A stretch of DNA of 64,000 bases from Lysobacterales bacterium 15-68-25 (GCA_002279065.1 NCKB01000002.1:248001-312000); one strand, 5' to 3'. Positions 35,386 to 46,022 are shown, counted from the first letter of the stretch. The notes: generated by a model not told the origin, from the sequence alone. A program made the numbers and translations.

Positions 35386-38300
35386 ATGCGACCTGCCCCC
35401 ACGGACGAATTCCACCGCGGCCTGGTGATCTACCGGGCCAGCCGGCTCGAGGCCCTGCTCGATCCGCTGCTCAAGCTGCTCGACAGCGCACCGCCGGCCC
35501 ACGTGCTGGCGCCGCAGACGGTGATCGCCGCGCATCCGGGCATGCGCCACTGGCTGGCCGGCGCGCTGGCGCACAAGCGCGGCACTGGCGGCATCGTCGC
35601 CAACCTGCGCATCTCGCTGCCCAGCAGCTGGCTCGACGAGCTGGCGCTCACCGTGCTCGGCAGCGGCGCGGTGGCGCTCACGCCTTACCGCCGCGACCGC
35701 CTGCGCTGGCGCATCCACGAACACCTGCCGGACATCGACGACGCCCGCGTGCAGGGCTATCTCGCCGGTGGCGACGCGGCGCGCCGCCGCTATCAGCTGG
35801 CCGACCGGCTGGCGCGCATCTACACCCAGTACCTGGTCTACCGGCCGGACTGGCTCGACGCCTGGGAACACGGTCGCGACGGCCTGCCGGAGCCGTCATT
35901 CATGGCGCCGCTGTGGCGCCAGTTGCGTGCGGACATCGGCCTGCCGCACCGCGGTGAGCGCGTGCAGGCGCTGGTGCGCGAGCTGGCGCGCGATCCGGCC
36001 CGCCACGCCAGCGACGAGCCGCTGCACTTGTTCGGCATCAGCCACCTTGCCCCGGCCGAGCTGGCCCTGCTGCGCGCGGTGAGCCAGCTGCGTCCGGTGG
36101 TGCTGTATGTGCCCGATCCCTGTCGCGAGTACTGGGCCGGCCTGCGCGGCGAGCGCGAGCAGCTGCGCGAGCTGGCCCGCAGCACCGATTTCAGCGAGGC
36201 CTCCGAGCAGCACTTCCTGCAAATGGGCCATCCGCTGCTTGCCGCCTGGGGCCGCATGGGCCAGCACTTCATGCTCAACCTGCAGCACTTCGACGACGCC
36301 ATCGCCATGGACGTGCGCCACTGGCAGGACGAGGCGCCCTCACCGGGCGAGGGCAACGGCCTGCTGCAGCGGCTGCAGGAGAGCCTGCGCGCGCTCGATC
36401 CCAGCGTGGTGGCTCCGCTGCACGGCGGTACCGATGCGGCGCTGGCCGACCGCTCGCTGCGCGTGCACCTCTGCCACACCCGCCTGCGCGAGCTGGAAGT
36501 GCTGCGCGATGCCCTGCTCGCCGAGCTGGCCGCGCGGCCGGACCTGAGACCCTCGGACATCGTGGTGATGGCGCCGGACATCGCTGCCTACGTGCCGCTG
36601 TTGCCGGCGGTGTTCGGCGAGGCCGGCCGCCATCACGGGCCGCTGCCGTACCACCTGGCCGACGTGGCGGTGGCGCGCACGCATCCGCTGCTCGATGCTT
36701 TCAGCCGGCTGCTGGCGGTGCCCGAGTCGCGGCTGACCGCACCGGAGCTGCTCGACCTGATGCAGGTGCCGGAAGTGGCGCGCGCGTTGGGTCTGGGTGA
36801 AGGCGACATCGACACGCTGGCCCGCTGGCTGCGCCAGGGGCGCGTGGCCTGGGCGCTGGACGGTGCGTTCCGCGAGGGCTTCGGCGTGCCCGGCATCGAC
36901 GAGCACACCTTCGCCTGGGGCATGGACCGCCTGCTCGCCGGCTACGTGCTGGGCGACGCCGACACCGGTGACACGGGTTGGAGCCTGCCCGATGGCGAGC
37001 TGTGGCCGGTGGAGGGCGTGCACGGTCCGCAGGCGGCGATCCTTGGTGCGCTGGACCGCCTGCTGCTGGCGCTGGCCGAGCTGCATCGCGACGCGGCCGA
37101 AGCGCGCACCGCCTCGGCCTGGGCCGCGCGGCTGGAGCGCCTGCTCGACACGCTGTTCCGCATCGATCCGCGCGACCGCGATGCGCAGGAAGCGCTGTCG
37201 CTGCTGCGTCGCTTCCTGCAGGCGACCCGGGTGGAGACTGCCGACTGCGGGCTCGATCCGCTGCTGGAGTTCTCCGTGGTGCGCGAGGTATTGCGCGAGC
37301 GGTTCGCTGCCGCGCCGGAGCGTCAGCGCTTCCTGCTCGGCGGCGTCACCTTCTGCGGCATGGTCCCGCAGCGCGCGATCCCGTTCCGGGTGATCGCCGT
37401 GCTCGGCCTCAACGACGGCGAATTCCCGCGCAGCGTGGGCGACGCCGGGCTGGACCTGATGCAGCGCCACCGCCGCCTCGGCGACCGCGACGTGCGCAGC
37501 GACGACCGCTACCTGTTCCTGGAAACGGTGATGGCCGCGCGCGAGGTGCTGCACCTGTCCTACATCGGCGAGGGCGTGCGCGACGGCAAGCCGCGCAACC
37601 CGGCCGCGCCGCTGGCCGAGCTGCTGCAATGCCTGGACGACCAGGCCGGCCTGCGCGGTGTGGAGGCCGACGAGGACGACAGGGCTCCCGCGCCGGGCAC
37701 GCCACGCACGATCCACCGGCCGTGGCGCATCAAGCATCCGCTGCAGCCGTTCGATGGCCGCTACTTCGACGGCAGCGATCCGCGCCTGTTCACCTTCGAC
37801 GGCGGCAGCGCCGGCATGGTGCGCGGCGAGCCGGTCGCGCCGTTCCTCGAACTCACGACGGCCACCACGTCGACGATTGATGACGAAAATGGCGTGATCG
37901 CCCTGCGCGAGGTGCAGGCCTACTTTCGCGATCCCGCGCGGCAACTGCTGGCGCAGCGCCTGCACATCCGGCTCGATGCACTGGAGGACGATCGCCTGCA
38001 GGCCGACGAGCCGCTGCAGCCGGGTTTCAGCGCGCTCGACCAGGTCGGTCGCCGATTGCTGCTGGACGCGCTGGGTTCGGGTCGCTTCGAGCTGCCGGAA
38101 CAGCCTCCGGCCTGGCTGCGGCTGAGCGGCCTGCTGCCCGGCGGCCGGCTCGGTCTGGCCGCCTGGATCGCCGAGCGCGAAGCGGTGAACGCGCTGCTGG
38201 CGACCGCGCGCACGCACCCGCTGTTCGCCGGCGCGCTGCCGCAGCGCCAGCCGCGCGCGTTGGCGCTCACGGTAGGCGAGCACATCGTGGAAGGCGCGCT

Positions 38301-38862
38301 GGATCGCGTGTTCGCCACCGATGACGGTCTGTGGCTGTTCGAGGCCTGGCCGGGCAAGAAGCCGGAGTCGCTCAGCTTCCGCGAACGCGTGCCGCTGTTC
38401 CTCGATTGGGCGCTGCTGCGGCTTGCGGCAGAGCCGACCACGCCAGTGCGGGTGGCGGTGTTCACCGCCGACGACAAGGCCGATCTGGGCGCGCCGTTCA
38501 ACGCCTGGGACGAGGCGATGCTCGCGGCCGATCCGGCCACCGCGCAGGCGATGCGCGAGGCGCTGGCTGCGCGCGTCGCTGCGCTGCTGGCGATCTGGCG
38601 GCAGGCCCAGCAGCAGCCGCTGCCGTATTTCCCGCGCACCAGCTGGGCCGCGCTGGACGACAAGCCCGAGGCCGCGCGGCAGGCGTGGGAGGGCCAGGGC
38701 CAAGGTGCCGGCGAGCGCGACTACGCTCCGGGCTACGCACGCCTGCTCGCCGGCGAGACGAACTTCGCCGACGGCCAGCCGCAGCACGCCGAGCTGCAGG
38801 CGCTGGCCGCGCGACTGGCGCGCCTGATCGACCCGGCCACACTCGACGAGGTGGACGCATGA
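35386..38862 (+). CDS. recC: Exodeoxyribonuclease V gamma subunit
   Basis: A 1,158-residue RecC, which holds the RecBCD complex together and recognises Chi as single-stranded DNA passes through its tunnel. Typical motifs include an N-terminal helicase-like fold (HPGMRHWLAG), PLPYHLADVAVARTHPLLDA, GGVTFCGMVPQRAIPFRVIA and LGLNDGEFPRS. It resembles helicases but lacks Walker A, as expected. Length is normal. It overlaps recB by ATGA and forms recC-recB-recD. Confidence 0.95.
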   Translation: MRPAPTDEFHRGLVIYRASRLEALLDPLLKLLDSAPPAHVLAPQTVIAAHPGMRHWLAGALAHKRGTGGIVANLRISLPSSWLDELALTVLGSGAVALTPYRRDRLRWRIHEHLPDIDDARVQGYLAGGDAARRRYQLADRLARIYTQYLVYRPDWLDAWEHGRDGLPEPSFMAPLWRQLRADIGLPHRGERVQALVRELARDPARHASDEPLHLFGISHLAPAELALLRAVSQLRPVVLYVPDPCREYWAGLRGEREQLRELARSTDFSEASEQHFLQMGHPLLAAWGRMGQHFMLNLQHFDDAIAMDVRHWQDEAPSPGEGNGLLQRLQESLRALDPSVVAPLHGGTDAALADRSLRVHLCHTRLRELEVLRDALLAELAARPDLRPSDIVVMAPDIAAYVPLLPAVFGEAGRHHGPLPYHLADVAVARTHPLLDAFSRLLAVPESRLTAPELLDLMQVPEVARALGLGEGDIDTLARWLRQGRVAWALDGAFREGFGVPGIDEHTFAWGMDRLLAGYVLGDADTGDTGWSLPDGELWPVEGVHGPQAAILGALDRLLLALAELHRDAAEARTASAWAARLERLLDTLFRIDPRDRDAQEALSLLRRFLQATRVETADCGLDPLLEFSVVREVLRERFAAAPERQRFLLGGVTFCGMVPQRAIPFRVIAVLGLNDGEFPRSVGDAGLDLMQRHRRLGDRDVRSDDRYLFLETVMAAREVLHLSYIGEGVRDGKPRNPAAPLAELLQCLDDQAGLRGVEADEDDRAPAPGTPRTIHRPWRIKHPLQPFDGRYFDGSDPRLFTFDGGSAGMVRGEPVAPFLELTTATTSTIDDENGVIALREVQAYFRDPARQLLAQRLHIRLDALEDDRLQADEPLQPGFSALDQVGRRLLLDALGSGRFELPEQPPAWLRLSGLLPGGRLGLAAWIAEREAVNALLATARTHPLFAGALPQRQPRALALTVGEHIVEGALDRVFATDDGLWLFEAWPGKKPESLSFRERVPLFLDWALLRLAAEPTTPVRVAVFTADDKADLGAPFNAWDEAMLAADPATAQAMREALAARVAALLAIWRQAQQQPLPYFPRTSWAALDDKPEAARQAWEGQGQGAGERDYAPGYARLLAGETNFADGQPQHAELQALAARLARLIDPATLDEVDA

Positions 38863-41800
38863 CCGGCACCGCCGAACACGCTGCCGCGCTCAACTGGAGC
38901 CGACTGCAGCTGGCCGGCGACGGTCGCACCCTGATCGAGGCCAGCGCCGGCACGGGCAAGACCTGGACCATCGCCGTGCTCTATCTGCGCCTGCTGCTGG
39001 AGCAGGGTTTGAGCCCACGCGCCGTGGTCGTCACCACCTTCACCGACGCCGCGGCGCAGGAGCTGCGCGAACGACTGCGCGCCAAGCTGGTGTGGGGCGA
39101 GATGGCCGCGGCCGACTGGCAGGCCGGCATCGCCGCGGCGAACGTCGGCGCCGACCTCGCCTGGCTGCAGGCGCGCTGGCAGGACGATCCCGCCCAAGCC
39201 GAACGCGACCGCCTGCGCCTGCGCCTCGCCCAGGCCGAGCTGGACCTGGCTCCGGTCGGAACCATCCACAGCCTGTGCCGGCGCATTCTCGGCGACTACC
39301 CGTTCGAGAGCGGCGGCGGCTTCCAGCTGGGCGAGATGGTCTCCTCCGAGGCGCTGCTGGACGAGTGGTCGGCCGACCTGTGGCGGCGGCTGCAGCAGGG
39401 CGAGGCCGCCGTGCCGGAGGCACCGGCCTCGCTGGCCGCGCTGCGTCGCCAGCTCAAGGCCTACCTGCAGCCGGGCGTCGCCTTGTGGGCGCCTGACGCC
39501 GCATACCTGGAAGCCGAGTTGCCTGCGGAGCAAGCCGGTGCGCTGGCGGCTTTCGCCGCCGACAAGGCGCATTTCCTGCCGCGCAAGACCGCGCTGAAGA
39601 ACGCGCTGCTGGCATTGGCGCAGTGGCTGCACGAGCGCGGCGAGCTGCCCAAGGCATCGACCATTGCCAACCTGCTCGGCGCCGAGAGCGATGCCGCCGA
39701 GCAGCTCACCGTCGAGGCGCTGGACGCACCGGAGACACGTGCCTTGCTCGCCTTCGCCACGCGCGCCGGCCGGCTGTTCGAGTACGCCGCCAAGGCCAAG
39801 GAAGTGCTCGCCTGGCAGGGCTGGTTGGCGCAGGTGCAGGCCTGGCGCGAGGAGCGATTGGCCGCGCGCGGCCAGCTCAGTTTCGACGAGCTGATCGCCC
39901 GCGTCGGCACAGCGCTCAAGCGCGAGGACCGCGCGCTGGCCGACCGCCTGCACTCGGCCTGGCCGGTGGCGCTGGTGGACGAGTTCCAGGACACCGACGG
40001 CCAGCAGTACGACATCCTGCGCGCGATCTACAGCGACGCCGCCGGCGCGCCGCGCGGGCGGCTGGTGATGATCGGCGACCCCAAGCAGGCGATCTACCGC
40101 TTCCGCGGCGGCGACATCCACACCTACCTGCGCGCTGCCGACGGCGCCAACGAGGTGTTGCGGCTGGACACCAACCACCGTTCCTCGCGGGCGATGGTCG
40201 CCGCGCTGAACCAGTTCTACGAAGTCGCCGGCGCCGTGCTGAGTGCGGACCCGGGCGCGCGCATCCGCGTCGAGCCGGTGAACGCCAGCAGCCGACGCGA
40301 CGGCGCGCCCTACACGATCGACGGCACGCCCCTGGCGCAGCCGCTGCAGCTCCACTGGCAGCCGGATTATCCGGCGTCGGTCCCGGCGCGTTCGCGCGAG
40401 GCGCTGGACGCCTGCGCGCGGCAGATCGCCGAGCTGCTGGCCTCCGGTCGCCATCGCATCGGCCATCGCGCCGTGCAGCCGGGCGACATCGCGGTGCTGC
40501 TGCCCGGCAACCAGGACATCACCGACCTGCGCACGCGCCTGCAGCGGTTGGGCGTGCCCTGCGTGGGCGCGGGCCGTTCCAGCGTGTTCGCGCTGGACGT
40601 GGCGCGCGAGCTGCAGATCCTGCTCTACGGCATCGACCACGCCAGCGACGAGGGTGCGGTGCGCGCGGCGCTGGCGACGCGGCTGTACGGGCTTGGCTTC
40701 CACACGCTGAAGGCGCTGCGCGAGCAGCCGGAAGCCTGGCTCGACTACGAGCAGCAGTTCCAGCAGTGGCGAGCGCGCTGGCAGCGCGAGGGCGTGCTGG
40801 CGGTGGTGCGCGAGCTGATCGAGCACGCCGCGCCCGCGCTGCTGGCCGGCGACGACGGCGAGCGCATGCTCACCGACCTGCGTCACCTCGGCGAACTGCT
40901 GCAGGCGCAGGCCGACCAGCTGCACGGCAGCGAGCAGCTGCTGGCCTGGTTCGCCCGCCAGCGCGAGGGCGAGGCCGCCGGCGGCGACGCGGCGGACGAG
41001 CAGCAGCTGCGCATCGAGTCCGACGCCCAACGCGTGCGCCTGATGACCTTGCACGCCAGCAAGGGCCTGGAGTTCAACCTGGTGTTCCTGCCGCTGATGT
41101 GGGACCACACGCGCAACGCCAACGACACCTTGCCGGTGATCGACGAGCCGCTGTGCGGCCAGCGCGTGATCGGCTTCGGCAAGGCGGCCAAGGCGCAGTA
41201 CGACCACGAGGGCCAGGACGAGCGCTTCCGCGTGCTCTACGTGGCACTGACCCGCGCCATCCATGCGTGCCACGTCTACGTGCTGCCGCCGGATCGCCCG
41301 GCACGGGCCAACAGCGACAAGCCGGCCAGCGATCCGGAACGCGCGCCGCTGGACGTGTCAATCGAGCGCCTGCTCGCCGCGCAGGCCGCCGGCCTCGACC
41401 TGGCGACGGCGGCGCCGCAGCTCGGCTGGTCCGCCGACGGCTGGCCCTGGCGCGGCGGTCGCCTCGCGCCGGACGCGGTGGAAGAGGGCGAACGTATCCC
41501 GCGCAAGGAGCCGCCGCCGCATCCGGACGCGCGCGTCTACAGCTTCTCCAACCTGGTCCGCGGTGCCCACGAGGGCACGCTGGAAGACGCCGCCGCCAGC
41601 GACGAGGCGCCGGCCGCCGATGCCGTGGTCGAAGCGCTCGACGCCGCGCTGCCCGTCGCCGAGCCGGCACCGCCGCATCCGGAACTGCAGGCGCTGGCGG
41701 CGATCCGCGGCGCGGACATCGGCAACGCGCTGCACGCGATGTTCGAGCACCGCACCATCGGCGAACCGATGACCCGCCAGCTCGGCCTCATCGACCGCGA

Positions 41801-42425
41801 ACTGGGCGACGCCGGCGTGCCGCTGGAGGAGCGCGAGCGTCCGGCGCTGATCGAGCGGATTGCGCAGCGCCTGCAGGCCAACCTGGAGGCCGAACTGCTT
41901 CCCGGCCTGTGGCTCGGCGAGGTGCCGCCGCAGCGCCAGCTGGCCGAGATGGAATTCCACTACCTGCTCGACGGTGCCTCGGTGGCCGCGCTGCGCGAAG
42001 CCTGCGCGCGCCACGGCGAACCGGAGCTGGTGCCGTTCACCGCGGTCAACCAGCTGCGCGGGCGGATGACCGGCAAGATCGACCTGATCCTCGAACACGA
42101 CGGGCGCTTCCACGTGCTCGACTACAAGAGCAACTACCTGGGCGACCATCTGGACGGCTATCTGCCCGAGGCCCTGCGCGTGGCGATGGACGACCACCAG
42201 TACCGCTTCCAGGCGCTGCTCTACACCGTGGCGGTGGACCGCATGCTGCGTCAGCGCCTGCCGGGCTACCGCCGCGACCGGCACCTGGGCGAGGCGATCT
42301 ACCTGTTCGTGCGCGCGGTGGGGCTGGCACCGCAGGCCGGCATCTGGCGCCACCGCTTCGACGATGCGCTGGTCGAGGCGGCCGACGCGGTGCTGGCCGG
42401 TCGCATCGAAGGAGCCGCCGCATGA
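38859..42425 (+). CDS. recB: Exodeoxyribonuclease V beta subunit
   Basis: A 1,188-residue RecB. A UvrD-type helicase has Walker A (EASAGTGKTWTIA), Walker B (ALVDEFQDTD) and late motifs (LMTLHASKGLEFNLVF, VLYVALTRA). A C-terminal nuclease domain has the D-x-K active site (GKIDLILEH, VLDYKSNYLG) and the His in GNALHAMFEH. It unwinds 3'-to-5' and cuts both strands until Chi, then loads RecA. ATG 38859 overlaps the recC stop codon. Confidence 0.96.
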   Translation: MTGTAEHAAALNWSRLQLAGDGRTLIEASAGTGKTWTIAVLYLRLLLEQGLSPRAVVVTTFTDAAAQELRERLRAKLVWGEMAAADWQAGIAAANVGADLAWLQARWQDDPAQAERDRLRLRLAQAELDLAPVGTIHSLCRRILGDYPFESGGGFQLGEMVSSEALLDEWSADLWRRLQQGEAAVPEAPASLAALRRQLKAYLQPGVALWAPDAAYLEAELPAEQAGALAAFAADKAHFLPRKTALKNALLALAQWLHERGELPKASTIANLLGAESDAAEQLTVEALDAPETRALLAFATRAGRLFEYAAKAKEVLAWQGWLAQVQAWREERLAARGQLSFDELIARVGTALKREDRALADRLHSAWPVALVDEFQDTDGQQYDILRAIYSDAAGAPRGRLVMIGDPKQAIYRFRGGDIHTYLRAADGANEVLRLDTNHRSSRAMVAALNQFYEVAGAVLSADPGARIRVEPVNASSRRDGAPYTIDGTPLAQPLQLHWQPDYPASVPARSREALDACARQIAELLASGRHRIGHRAVQPGDIAVLLPGNQDITDLRTRLQRLGVPCVGAGRSSVFALDVARELQILLYGIDHASDEGAVRAALATRLYGLGFHTLKALREQPEAWLDYEQQFQQWRARWQREGVLAVVRELIEHAAPALLAGDDGERMLTDLRHLGELLQAQADQLHGSEQLLAWFARQREGEAAGGDAADEQQLRIESDAQRVRLMTLHASKGLEFNLVFLPLMWDHTRNANDTLPVIDEPLCGQRVIGFGKAAKAQYDHEGQDERFRVLYVALTRAIHACHVYVLPPDRPARANSDKPASDPERAPLDVSIERLLAAQAAGLDLATAAPQLGWSADGWPWRGGRLAPDAVEEGERIPRKEPPPHPDARVYSFSNLVRGAHEGTLEDAAASDEAPAADAVVEALDAALPVAEPAPPHPELQALAAIRGADIGNALHAMFEHRTIGEPMTRQLGLIDRELGDAGVPLEERERPALIERIAQRLQANLEAELLPGLWLGEVPPQRQLAEMEFHYLLDGASVAALREACARHGEPELVPFTAVNQLRGRMTGKIDLILEHDGRFHVLDYKSNYLGDHLDGYLPEALRVAMDDHQYRFQALLYTVAVDRMLRQRLPGYRRDRHLGEAIYLFVRAVGLAPQAGIWRHRFDDALVEAADAVLAGRIEGAAA

Positions 42426-44215
42426 GCGCCTACCGCTTCGTCCCCTCGCCGCTGGAGCTGACGACCGACGCACCGTGGCGTCCCCTCGACCGCGCCGTGC
42501 TGCGCTGGACGCTCGGTCACGGCGGTTCGCCGCTGCTGGCGAAGATGGCGGCGTGGGCCAGCTATGCCGACGGCGAAGGCGATACGGCCCTGCCGCTGGC
42601 GGGCGAGGGCGCCGGTCGCCACGGCATGCCGCGACCGGATGCCGAGGCATTGGCTGCGCTGCGCACCGAGCCGCTGGTCGGTGATGGCCACGTGCCGACG
42701 CCGTATGTGATCGATGCCGACGATCGCTTCTACCTGTGGCGCAACCACGCCCACGAAGTCGCGGTGGCGAACGCGGTGCGCACGCGACGCGCGGCGGCCG
42801 TGCCCACATCGGCCGACGAGGCCTTGATCGACACGCTGTTCCACGGCGACCGCTCCGACGCCGTGCAGCGCCAGCGCGCGGCGGTGGCTGCGGTCGCCGG
42901 GCGTCGGCTGTTCGTGCTCACCGGCGGCCCCGGCACCGGCAAGACCACCACCGTGCTGCGCATGCTGCTGGCGTTGCAGCGGCAGGCGGCCGGCGCGGCG
43001 CTGTCGATCCAGGTCGCCGCACCCACCGGCAAGGCGGCGCAGCGGCTGGTGCAGTCGCTGCGGCAGGGCAAGCAGGCCTTGGCGGCCCGGCTCGACGCGG
43101 AATGGAGTGCATCGTTGGCGACGATTCCCGACAGCGAGGCGCTGACCCTGCATCGGCTGCTCGGCTACGACCCGCGCCGCAACCGCTTTACCCGCGATGC
43201 CGCCCATCCGCTGGCTGCCGACGTGGTGGTGGTGGACGAGGCCTCGATGGTTGACCTGGCCATGCTGCGCGCCCTGCTCGACGCGGTGCGGCCCGAGGCC
43301 ACCCTGGTGCTGGTGGGCGATGCCGACCAGCTCACCTCGGTCGCCGCCGGTTCGGTGCTGATGGACCTGGTGAGCGCGTTCGAGGCCGATCCGCGCGGCG
43401 ATCTGGTGCGACTTGAACACAGCTTCCGCGCCGAGCGGCAGCTGGTGCCGATCAACCGGGCGGTGCGCGTGGGCGACGGACGCGCGCTGCGCGAGGCGAT
43501 GGAGGCCGCGGGCGAGGACACGCGCTGGCGCGAGGTGGCCGACGCCGCGGCATTGCGGCGTGCGCTGGCCGCCTGGTGCGAGCCGCTGGCGGCCCTGCCG
43601 ATCCGTCCCGGGCTGCCGCCGCGCGAGGAGGCCAACACCGAGGCACGCGCGGCGATCGCCGTACAGGCGCTGCGCGCCCTGGCGCAACGCCAGCTGCTGT
43701 CTGCGCTGCGCGAGGACGGCTTCGGCGCGCTTGCCCTCAACGGCTGGATCGAGCAGCGCCTGAAACAGCTCTGGGGCGTGCCGCCGGACCGCATCTGGTA
43801 CGCCGGCCGCGCCGTGCTGGTGACCCGCAACGACTATGCCGCGCGCCTGTACAACGGCGATGTCGGCCTGTGCCTGGCCGAACCGGACGGCTCGCTGCGC
43901 GTGTGGTTCGAGACGGTGGACGAATATGGCCGCGCCAGCGCACGCAGCTTCGCCCCCGGCACCTTGCCGCCGCACGAAGGCGGCTTCGCGATCACCGTGC
44001 ACAAGAGCCAGGGTTCCGAATATGCACTGGCCGCCGTGCTGCTGCCGCCCGATCCCGAACACCGCCTGCTGTCGCGCCAGCTGCTCTACACCGGCCTGTC
44101 GCGCGCCAAGCGGCAGGTCGAGCTGTGGGGCACGGGCGAGGCGGTCGCCGCCGCGCTGGATCGACCGGTGCAACGCGCGGGCGGGCTGGCCGCGCGCTTG
44201 CTGGCCGGGTGCTGA
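42422..44215 (+). CDS. recD: Exodeoxyribonuclease V alpha subunit
   Basis: A 597-residue RecD, the fast 5'-to-3' SF1 helicase of the complex. Walker A is LTGGPGTGKTTTVLR, motif II VVVDEASMVDL, then VLVGDADQLTSV and the C-terminal ITVHKSQGSEY motif. Its ATG overlaps the recB stop codon. It ends seven bases before the opposing amidase stop; a small 6-bp hairpin (44211-44227) spans both stop codons. Confidence 0.96.
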   Translation: MSAYRFVPSPLELTTDAPWRPLDRAVLRWTLGHGGSPLLAKMAAWASYADGEGDTALPLAGEGAGRHGMPRPDAEALAALRTEPLVGDGHVPTPYVIDADDRFYLWRNHAHEVAVANAVRTRRAAAVPTSADEALIDTLFHGDRSDAVQRQRAAVAAVAGRRLFVLTGGPGTGKTTTVLRMLLALQRQAAGAALSIQVAAPTGKAAQRLVQSLRQGKQALAARLDAEWSASLATIPDSEALTLHRLLGYDPRRNRFTRDAAHPLAADVVVVDEASMVDLAMLRALLDAVRPEATLVLVGDADQLTSVAAGSVLMDLVSAFEADPRGDLVRLEHSFRAERQLVPINRAVRVGDGRALREAMEAAGEDTRWREVADAAALRRALAAWCEPLAALPIRPGLPPREEANTEARAAIAVQALRALAQRQLLSALREDGFGALALNGWIEQRLKQLWGVPPDRIWYAGRAVLVTRNDYAARLYNGDVGLCLAEPDGSLRVWFETVDEYGRASARSFAPGTLPPHEGGFAITVHKSQGSEYALAAVLLPPDPEHRLLSRQLLYTGLSRAKRQVELWGTGEAVAAALDRPVQRAGGLAARLLAGC

Positions 44216-44222
44216 GTCGCGC

Positions 44223-45041
44223 TCAGCGTGCGGTGCCGCTTGCGGCGTCGGGGGTGATCGGCGTTTCCGGCGCGGCGCATGCATTGCCACCGCCGTCGAT
44301 CTGCTGCGCGAGGTTGTAGAGGAGGCGGTTGTCCTCGGCATCCAGCGTCTCGCCCTGCATCGCGCGGAAGTGATGGTGGAACGAGCGCACGGCCGCGGGT
44401 CGGTCATCCAGTGGGTAACCGACCACGGCCAGTGCCATCCACGGATCGAAGCCGGCGGGCGGATCGCACAGCGGTCCCTTCGGCCACAGTCCGAAGCCGG
44501 CCCGGGCCAGCTCGCCCCAGGGGAACTCCGGGCCGGGATCGTCCTTGCGCGTGGGGGCCAGGTCCTCGTGGCCGATGATCTGCGTGGGCGGAATGTGCAG
44601 GCGGATGGTGAGGTCGCCGAGCAGGCGCAGCAGGCTGTCGATCAGCGGCTGGCTGAAAGGCTCGTGGCCGTCGTTGTCCAGCTCGATGCCGATCGAGGCG
44701 GAGTTGAGGTCGGTGATGGTGCCCCAGCGCCCGCCGCCGGCATGCCAGGCGCGCCACTGGTCCGGCACCAGCTGATCGATGTGGCCGTCGCGGTCGATCA
44801 GGTAGTGCGCGCTCACCGGGCCGCTGTCGTTGCCGGTGCGCAGGGTATCCAGCGCCTGTTGCGTCGAGTCGTCCCCGGTGAAGTGCAGCACGATCAGTAG
44901 CGGGCGTCGAAAATCATGGTTGGGAGAGGGTGTCCAGGTCGCCAGCGGATTGCGCGGTGGCGCGTGGCTGCAGGCGGCGAGCAAGACCAGGCTCGCGACG
45001 AGGGTGAAGAGCCCGCGCCCGCCGCGCAGGATTGCGCTCAC
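44223..45041 (-). CDS. N-acetylmuramoyl-L-alanine amidase lipoprotein (Amidase_2)
   Basis: A 272-residue cell-wall amidase of the AmpD/AmiD fold. Zinc ligands are His (IVLHFTGD), His (IIGHEDLAP) and Asp (RKDDPGPEFPW); IGIELDNDG is the conserved core. An N-terminal signal with lipobox LLAAC indicates an outer-membrane lipoprotein like AmiD rather than cytoplasmic AmpD. GTG 45041 follows AGGAG by seven bases. It acts on peptidoglycan fragments or anhydro-muropeptides by family inference. Confidence 0.88.
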   Translation of the reverse strand: MSAILRGGRGLFTLVASLVLLAACSHAPPRNPLATWTPSPNHDFRRPLLIVLHFTGDDSTQQALDTLRTGNDSGPVSAHYLIDRDGHIDQLVPDQWRAWHAGGGRWGTITDLNSASIGIELDNDGHEPFSQPLIDSLLRLLGDLTIRLHIPPTQIIGHEDLAPTRKDDPGPEFPWGELARAGFGLWPKGPLCDPPAGFDPWMALAVVGYPLDDRPAAVRSFHHHFRAMQGETLDAEDNRLLYNLAQQIDGGGNACAAPETPITPDAASGTAR

Positions 45042-45084
45042 TGCCTTGCTCCTGCGGCTGGCCGTGGCTCTGCCTGCTCCATCT

Positions 45085-45279
45085 TCAGTGCGTGGCCGAC
45101 GCCACCGGACTGCCCACCGAGTTCCAGCCATCGACGAAGCCACTGACCATCGGGCGGAGGTTGCCGGACAGGAACAGCAACAGCGCCGCGGCCACCAGCC
45201 AGCTCCGGTGGTGGCGCCGGTAGCCGAGCACGAGCAGCACGAGGCCGCCGAGCAGCAGGGCGATTTCCAGATAGTCCAT
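45085..45279 (-). CDS. Small membrane protein (64 residues)
   Basis: A 64-residue protein with two hydrophobic segments ([15 protein letters not shown] and [15 protein letters not shown]). AAGGA lies 8 bases before ATG 45279, which supports this start over the longer frame. It is 43 bases upstream of the amidase gene on the same strand. Function is unknown. Confidence 0.65.
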   Translation of the reverse strand: MDYLEIALLLGGLVLLVLGYRRHHRSWLVAAALLLFLSGNLRPMVSGFVDGWNSVGSPVASATH

Positions 45280-45422
45280 GGCGCGGATCCTTGATGGCCT
45301 GACGCGCGAGCATGCCGGTGTGTGCGGGCGCGCGCAAACGGTGCCATGCGGCTCCACGCTGCACAGGTGGCATGGGCTGGCTATGATGGCCGTTCCATGC
45401 TTCCAGCCCTGTGGCGTTTTCC

Positions 45423-46022
45423 ATGCTTTTGATGATCGACAACTACGACAGCTTCACCTTCAACCTCGTGCAGTATCTGGGCGAGCTGGGGCAGGAGGTG
45501 AAGGTGGTGCGCAACGACGCGCTGGACGTGTCCGCGATCCGCGCGCTGAAGCCGTCGCACATCATGATCTCGCCCGGGCCGGGTACGCCGGACGATGCCG
45601 GCGTGTCGCTGGCGGTCCTGCGCGAGATGGCGGGCGAGGTGCCGATCTTCGGCGTCTGCCTGGGCCACCAGGCGATCGGCCAGGCGTTCGGCGGCAAGGT
45701 GATCCGCGCCAAGCAGATCATGCACGGCAAGACCTCTCCGGTGCGCCATCGCGGGCAGGGGGTGTTCGCCGGGCTGCCCGATCCGTTCGAGGCGACCCGC
45801 TACCACTCGCTGGTGGTCGAGCAGGGTTCGTTGCCCGATTGCCTGGAAGTGACCGCCTGGACCGAAAACCCCGACGGTTCGATCGACGAGATCATGGGCC
45901 TGCGCCACAAGACCCTGCCGGTCGAGGGCGTGCAGTTCCATCCGGAGTCGATCCTCACGCAGCACGGCCACGACATGCTGGCGAATTTCCTCGGCCTGCC
46001 GGCACGGAAGCTCGCCGCATGA
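45423..46022 (+). CDS. trpG: Anthranilate synthase component II (glutamine amidotransferase)
   Basis: A 199-residue class I amidotransferase. It frees ammonia from glutamine for TrpE. Catalytic Cys79 lies in [11 protein letters not shown], with His and Glu in VQFHPES; the oxyanion region is [14 protein letters not shown] 45423 gives [11 protein letters not shown]; an ATG four codons earlier is possible. It overlaps trpD by ATGA. The same subunit could also serve 4-aminobenzoate synthesis, as in some bacteria. Confidence 0.95.
   Translation: MLLMIDNYDSFTFNLVQYLGELGQEVKVVRNDALDVSAIRALKPSHIMISPGPGTPDDAGVSLAVLREMAGEVPIFGVCLGHQAIGQAFGGKVIRAKQIMHGKTSPVRHRGQGVFAGLPDPFEATRYHSLVVEQGSLPDCLEVTAWTENPDGSIDEIMGLRHKTLPVEGVQFHPESILTQHGHDMLANFLGLPARKLAA

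Noticed and set aside
36340-41273. Antisense frames of 815 and 846 codons within recC and recB
   Set aside because: Same shadow composition; recC and recB are certain from motifs and start-stop overlaps.
44211-44227. Terminator between recD and the amidase gene
   Set aside because: The stem is only 6 bp and has no T-tract on either strand. It may slow transcription but is not a convincing terminator.
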